Shown piece after piece: positions 62,624-64,000 of a DNA stretch of 64,000 bases (positions are counted from its first letter, which is position 1; every line of letters starts with the position of its first letter). The stretch is from the NCBI RefSeq assembly GCF_003259695.1, contig NZ_PZJH01000001.1:558001-622000 (forward strand). The letters are read 5' to 3'. Position numbers and translations under genes: made by a program. This stretch comes from Macrococcus epidermidis. Its GTDB lineage: Bacteria; Bacillota; Bacilli; Staphylococcales; Staphylococcaceae. The notes beneath the pieces were generated by a model. The model was not told where the DNA came from, searched no databases, and saw only the letters and a list, made by a program, of their open reading frames with translations.

Positions 62624-63509
62624 GAATATTTCCTAAACATTCATTTAGACAATCAATCTTTTCATTATGATTTCTAACATGATTGTTAAACTGAATTTTA
62701 TGAAGTGCTACATATGGTAGGACTGCCTGTATATCGTCAGGTATGACATATTTTCTGTCATGCAGATAAGCATAGCTTTGTGCCATCTGTCTTATTTGAA
62801 TGCCTGCACGGGTACTTAATCCTGTTGTGATATTATGATGATTTCTCGTTTCATTCAATATTTGAACGATATAAGTTGTTAAATCTTCATCGATATGTAT
62901 CTTTTCAATTTCTTTTTGATGAGCGATTAATGTTTCTTTATCCAGAACATTTTGTATATTGGTAAATTGTTTCAACAATATATTTTTTTCTGCATCAATA
63001 TCTGGATAAGTTACGTTAATCTTGACGATAAATCTATCTAATTGTGCTTCCGGTAAAGGGTATGTACCTTGATTTGTCTCAATATTATTTTGAGTGCCGA
63101 TGACAAAAAAAGGTTCAGGTAACACGTGTGTAGTGTCATCAATCGTTATAGTATGTTCTTGCATTGCTTCAAGCAAACTACTTTGTGTTTTCGGCGTCGC
63201 ACGGTTAATTTCATCTGCAAGTAATATATTTGTAAATGCTGGGCCATATTTAATTTCAAACTGTTTCGATCCAGGGTGGAAAAACTTTATTCCTGTAATA
63301 TCGCTCGGTAACACATCAGGTGTAAACTGAATACGATTAAATTGTAGACCTAAAGAATGTGCGATTGTATGTGCGAGTTGTGTTTTTCCGACACCTGGTG
63401 GACCTTCCAGTAAAATATGTCCTCTACTGAGCATTGCACAGTAGATAATATTTAAACTTTCTGTATGGCCGATAAATCCTTTTTCCCATTCCTGTATTAT
63501 GGTGTTCAT
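62610..63509 (-). CDS. MoxR-family AAA+ ATPase
   Basis: 299 residues. Walker A is GPPGVGKTQLA, Walker B LLADEINRATPKTQSSLLEAMQE, sensor 1 GTQNNIETNQGTYPLPEAQLDRF, and sensor 2 is in LSTRAGIQIRQMAQ. MoxR ATPases remodel or activate partner proteins, usually a DUF58 and a vWA or transglutaminase partner. First gene of the three-gene unit, ATG after GAGGTAG, divergent from the Asp23-type gene. Confidence 0.9.
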   Translation of the reverse strand: MNTIIQEWEKGFIGHTESLNIIYCAMLSRGHILLEGPPGVGKTQLAHTIAHSLGLQFNRIQFTPDVLPSDITGIKFFHPGSKQFEIKYGPAFTNILLADEINRATPKTQSSLLEAMQEHTITIDDTTHVLPEPFFVIGTQNNIETNQGTYPLPEAQLDRFIVKINVTYPDIDAEKNILLKQFTNIQNVLDKETLIAHQKEIEKIHIDEDLTTYIVQILNETRNHHNITTGLSTRAGIQIRQMAQSYAYLHDRKYVIPDDIQAVLPYVALHKIQFNNHVRNHNEKIDCLNECLGNIHVPL

Positions 63510-63643
63510 CTTATCTACCTCATTTTTTTGAATATTTAGTAAATTAATTATAGCAAAAAGTTAAATTTCTGAGTATAATTTTGTCATTTTGTGTATGATT
63601 TACTATTCATTTATAATAAATTACACAGAATACAATAGAATTC

Positions 63644-63673
63644 TTGTAATTATCATAAATTATTGATTATAAT
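63644..63673 (+). promoter_or_regulatory. Promoter of the YloU/Asp23-family gene
   Basis: TTGTAA and TATAAT, 18 bp apart, lie about 35 bases before the start codon. Confidence 0.6.
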
Positions 63674-63709
63674 AATGTGACGAATGTAAAACGATAAGGA
63701 GGATGGATT

Positions 63710-64000
63710 ATGACGTTAGAGATAACAAATGAATTAGGCTCTATTGATATTTCAAGTGATGTCATTGCTACAATTGCAGGTGGTACTGCAGTAGAATGCT
63801 ATGGCATTATTGGAATGGCGAGTAAACATCAGGTAAGAGACGGTATAGCAGATATCGTTGGAAGAGATAATTATTCAAAAGGTGTCATTGTAACGAATAA
63901 TGATGGTGTATTAGATGTTGATATGTATATCATCGTTGCATACGGTACAAAGATTTCTGAAATTGCAAATAACGTTCAATCATCTGTTAAATATACATTA
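63710..64000 (+). CDS. YloU/Asp23-family protein, 3' end beyond the window
   Basis: The visible 97 residues open MTLEITNELGSIDISSDVIATIAG and include ECYGIIGMASK and DMYIIVAYGTKI, the Asp23/YloU (DUF322) pattern. In staphylococci this gene lies between rpmB and the DAK-family fatty-acid kinase gene fakA, which fits the local order. ATG follows AAGGAGG. The gene runs off the window. Confidence 0.9.
   Translation, partial: MTLEITNELGSIDISSDVIATIAGGTAVECYGIIGMASKHQVRDGIADIVGRDNYSKGVIVTNNDGVLDVDMYIIVAYGTKISEIANNVQSSVKYTL

Overview
The window is low-GC Gram-positive chromosome. Gene content and order point to the Staphylococcaceae, and most plausibly to Macrococcus or a close relative such as Jeotgalicoccus. 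The block gmk-rpoZ-coaBC-priA-def-fmt-rsmB-rlmN-stp-prkC is the canonical Firmicute housekeeping cluster. Staphylococcal-type secreted muralytic proteins, a staphylococcal-type lipase and an OleT/CYP152 fatty-acid peroxygenase very close to the Jeotgalicoccus enzyme support the family call. The genus is an inference; no rRNA is present.

Layout. 1-3.7 kb: end of a glycogen operon (glgA, partial, and glgP). 3.7-9.4 kb: a 51-bp-period hairpin array, a small GRAM/PH-like protein, a UcpA-like dehydrogenase, a TPP riboswitch controlling tenA, a lipase, a frameshifted MerR/TipAS regulator and an S66 carboxypeptidase. 9.4-28.1 kb: an accessory region very rich in GNAT acetyltransferases (ten intact and one fragment), mixed with a hydrolase, a phosphoesterase, a bacillithiol-transferase-like DinB protein, Nudix and HIT proteins, two MFS exporters, an orphan oligopeptide-type permease pair and small membrane proteins. 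This region also holds several decaying genes and a type I toxin-antitoxin locus whose 30-codon toxin is easily missed. 28.1-33.7 kb: membrane and envelope genes (two DUF805 proteins, a secreted protein, an XRE/DUF3169 pair, signal peptidase I, an aquaporin), with two more hairpin arrays and two or three promoters sharing 11-bp-phased direct repeats. 33.8-38.2 kb: two paralogous secreted transglycosylases and clpL under two CtsR operators. 38.3-51.9 kb: a LysR remnant, rqcH and the housekeeping cluster. priA carries a one-base frameshift, and a 61-bp-period hairpin array lies between priA and def.

51.9-58.0 kb: between prkC and rsgA, which are normally adjacent, lies an accessory insert. It encodes an S41/PDZ-like protein, the OleT-type decarboxylase, a rhodanese, a small membrane protein, Kup and an FNT channel. 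58.0-64 kb: the cluster resumes with rsgA-rpe-thiN and rpmB. It is then interrupted by a MoxR-DUF58-DUF4129 operon whose last protein looks like TgpA without its transglutaminase core, and it ends with the start of a YloU/Asp23-family gene.

The most notable points are the fixed-geometry hairpin arrays (37-bp hairpin plus 14-bp linker at three loci), the phased-repeat promoters, the H85-type OleT placed inside a core locus, the unannotated type I toxin-antitoxin pair, the core-less TgpA-like protein, and single-base frameshifts in priA and a MerR gene that could be real or sequence errors.
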